A stretch of 8,669 bases of DNA, taken from contig JABFST010000045.1 of assembly GCA_013140465.1 (NCBI GenBank), positions 1-8,669 on the forward strand. Direction: 5' to 3'. Positions within the stretch are counted from its first letter, which is position 1, and every line of letters begins with the position of its first letter. Made by a program: the position numbers and the translations under genes. Shown piece by piece: positions 7,571 through 8,669 of this stretch. Origin of the DNA: Methylococcaceae bacterium. GTDB lineage: Bacteria > Pseudomonadota > Gammaproteobacteria > Methylococcales > Methylomonadaceae. The notes beneath the pieces were generated by a model. It was not told the origin of the DNA. It ran no database searches and saw only the letters and a program-made list of their open reading frames with translations.

Positions 7571-8647
7571 TTAATGCACGGCCTTGCCTGTCAGCCGCAA
7601 CAGGCTTTTTCTGAGTAAATGCGGTATCACCAAATACAGCGGCATTCTTAGCCAATGTGAGCGGACGAACAACAACCAGCGTGCCACGCCCGTCCACCGG
7701 TCATTGCAACTGTCATGGGCTGGTATCAGCACCCTTAGGAACAGCGCATCCATTAACAAGGTGTGAATTTTATTTGACAAATGCTGGCCTGATGATTTGA
7801 TGATAGCTTCGGGTATCGGCGTTTGTAAAATTTGATGAGTATACCTTAGCGCATAAAACAAAGGAATTTGCAGTTTAAGGGTTTCGGCGCGTTGCAGTAA
7901 ATTTGCCCAAAAACCCTCTGTTGCCGAGAATTCTTTCAGCAGTAAATCGAGGTCGGATAAATCCCGGAACCCCATAGCCCATTCGCCTTCATGGAACAAA
8001 TGTGCGGCACTGTGCAACACGCGGTCTTCGGGGGATAGCAGCCACAGGTTTTGTTCAGGAACGGGTACGCGGTTAGCCCATAGCTGTTGGGCATCGGGAC
8101 AAGAACGCACCGTTTTGGGCAGGATGTTGTGGTGTACGTCTATGGACGTTTGTCTGCTCAAATGCCGCATCGGCGGAATTTCGTGCATCCATTGCCGATA
8201 ATATTTTTGGTCATAGGGATCTAAGGTGCTGGTGATCCAGCCCGCATTAATCAAGGCCATTTCTACATCAGGTAAGGCCGTTTCAGTGACCAAAATATCG
8301 ATGTCCGAAAATGTGCGGCCTAGTGCGGCATTGTTGCCGGCTACACTATAGGCCGAGCCTTTCAGCAATATGACGGGTATCTCAAGGGGTTTTAGGGCTT
8401 CTTGTACATGGCGAATTTCCCGTTGCAAAGATCCCTGAAAACGTTCGTAGTAAATATGCGCAGACTCTAAGTGCAGTAAGGGTTGGGGGGGTATTTGCGC
8501 CAATAAGCCAGCCGATTGCAATAACTGCCGCAAACGTGCCAAGACATGGGCGCGGCGGGCTTGGCGTATGACTATATCCCACTGCGTTAAACTCAAGGCC
8601 AACGCAGTTTGCGGGTTAATAAAAACAGTGCATAGCAGGGGTTTCAC
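7571..8647 (-). CDS. Nucleotidyltransferase-fold protein of exosortase A loci
   Basis: 358 residues from a GTG at 8645-8647. It matches my recollection of the uncharacterised nucleotidyltransferase family PF14907 that sits in exosortase A / PEP-CTERM polysaccharide loci. A helical N-terminus (WDIVIRQARRAHVLARLRQL) precedes the nucleotidyltransferase core: LLKGSAYSVAG (94-104, G97-S98), then FSDIDILV (113-120) with metal-binding D115 and D117, and a probable third carboxylate D170 in SIDVHH. A later block, HSAAHLFHEG (212-221) with FRDLSDLDLL (227-236), is also family-like. The catalytic acids look intact, so activity is plausible, but substrate and role are unknown. There is no signal peptide; the C-terminal ~40 residues are basic and hydrophobic (RWLLFVRSHWLRMPLYLVI), which might favour membrane contact. 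The frame remains open to the window edge, so an earlier start cannot be excluded. Its stop is followed by the 112-bp gap. Confidence 0.85.
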   Translation of the reverse strand: MKPLLCTVFINPQTALALSLTQWDIVIRQARRAHVLARLRQLLQSAGLLAQIPPQPLLHLESAHIYYERFQGSLQREIRHVQEALKPLEIPVILLKGSAYSVAGNNAALGRTFSDIDILVTETALPDVEMALINAGWITSTLDPYDQKYYRQWMHEIPPMRHLSRQTSIDVHHNILPKTVRSCPDAQQLWANRVPVPEQNLWLLSPEDRVLHSAAHLFHEGEWAMGFRDLSDLDLLLKEFSATEGFWANLLQRAETLKLQIPLFYALRYTHQILQTPIPEAIIKSSGQHLSNKIHTLLMDALFLRVLIPAHDSCNDRWTGVARWLLFVRSHWLRMPLYLVIPHLLRKSLLRLTGKAVH

Positions 8648-8669
8648 TGGGCCAGTTCCGTAAATAATG
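8644..8669 (-). CDS. Possible 3' end of an upstream operon gene
   Basis: On the minus strand a frame entering from the right edge reads LFTELAQ and ends in a TGA that overlaps the GTG start of the nucleotidyltransferase gene (GTGA). The overlap is of the same kind as those lower in the operon, which suggests another gene continues upstream. With only seven codons visible the frame could be open by chance, and no family can be assigned. Confidence 0.25.

Overview
The window looks like chromosomal DNA of a Gram-negative, probably gammaproteobacterial, exopolysaccharide producer. The evidence is an LpxA-type lipid A acyltransferase, a XerD with the canonical proteobacterial C-terminus, and two proteins typical of exosortase A / PEP-CTERM polysaccharide loci. 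The overall protein character would fit a methanotroph-like gammaproteobacterium (Methylococcales), but that is a low-confidence inference. No tRNA, rRNA, insertion sequence, CRISPR array or prophage gene was seen.

Layout. At the left edge (1-1487, + strand) lies the 3' part of a PAS-GGDEF-EAL cyclic-di-GMP enzyme with both catalytic domains apparently intact. It converges on a 70-bp gap (1488-1557). Everything else runs on the minus strand. In transcription order from the right edge it is: an exosortase-locus nucleotidyltransferase-like protein (8647-7571); a 112-bp gap holding a small inverted repeat, the best Shine-Dalgarno sequence in the window and a 16-codon ORF; an exosortase A-associated GT4 glycosyltransferase (7458-6250); UDP-glucose 6-dehydrogenase ugd (6241-4916); a second GT4 glycosyltransferase (4916-3705); O6-methylguanine-DNA methyltransferase ogt (3705-3214); recombinase xerD (3217-2333); and a LpxA-family acyltransferase (2325-1558).

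The minus-strand genes are very tightly packed: 8 bp, TAATG, TAATG, ATGA and 7 bp between successive genes after the 112-bp gap. This is most simply one operon with translational coupling. The proximal half makes sense as cell-surface polysaccharide synthesis: UDP-glucuronate supply plus two glycosyltransferases. The distal half joins DNA repair (ogt), chromosome dimer resolution (xerD) and lipid A-type acyl transfer (lpxA) to the same message.

Points most worth a second look: the 16-codon leader ORF whose stop overlaps the start codon of an RBS-less glycosyltransferase gene; the mixed polysaccharide / DNA-maintenance / lipid A operon; the LpxA outside the usual lpxD-fabZ-lpxA-lpxB setting; and the poorly understood nucleotidyltransferase-like protein, which predicts an exosortase A locus to the right of the window. 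No clearly unprecedented system is visible here.
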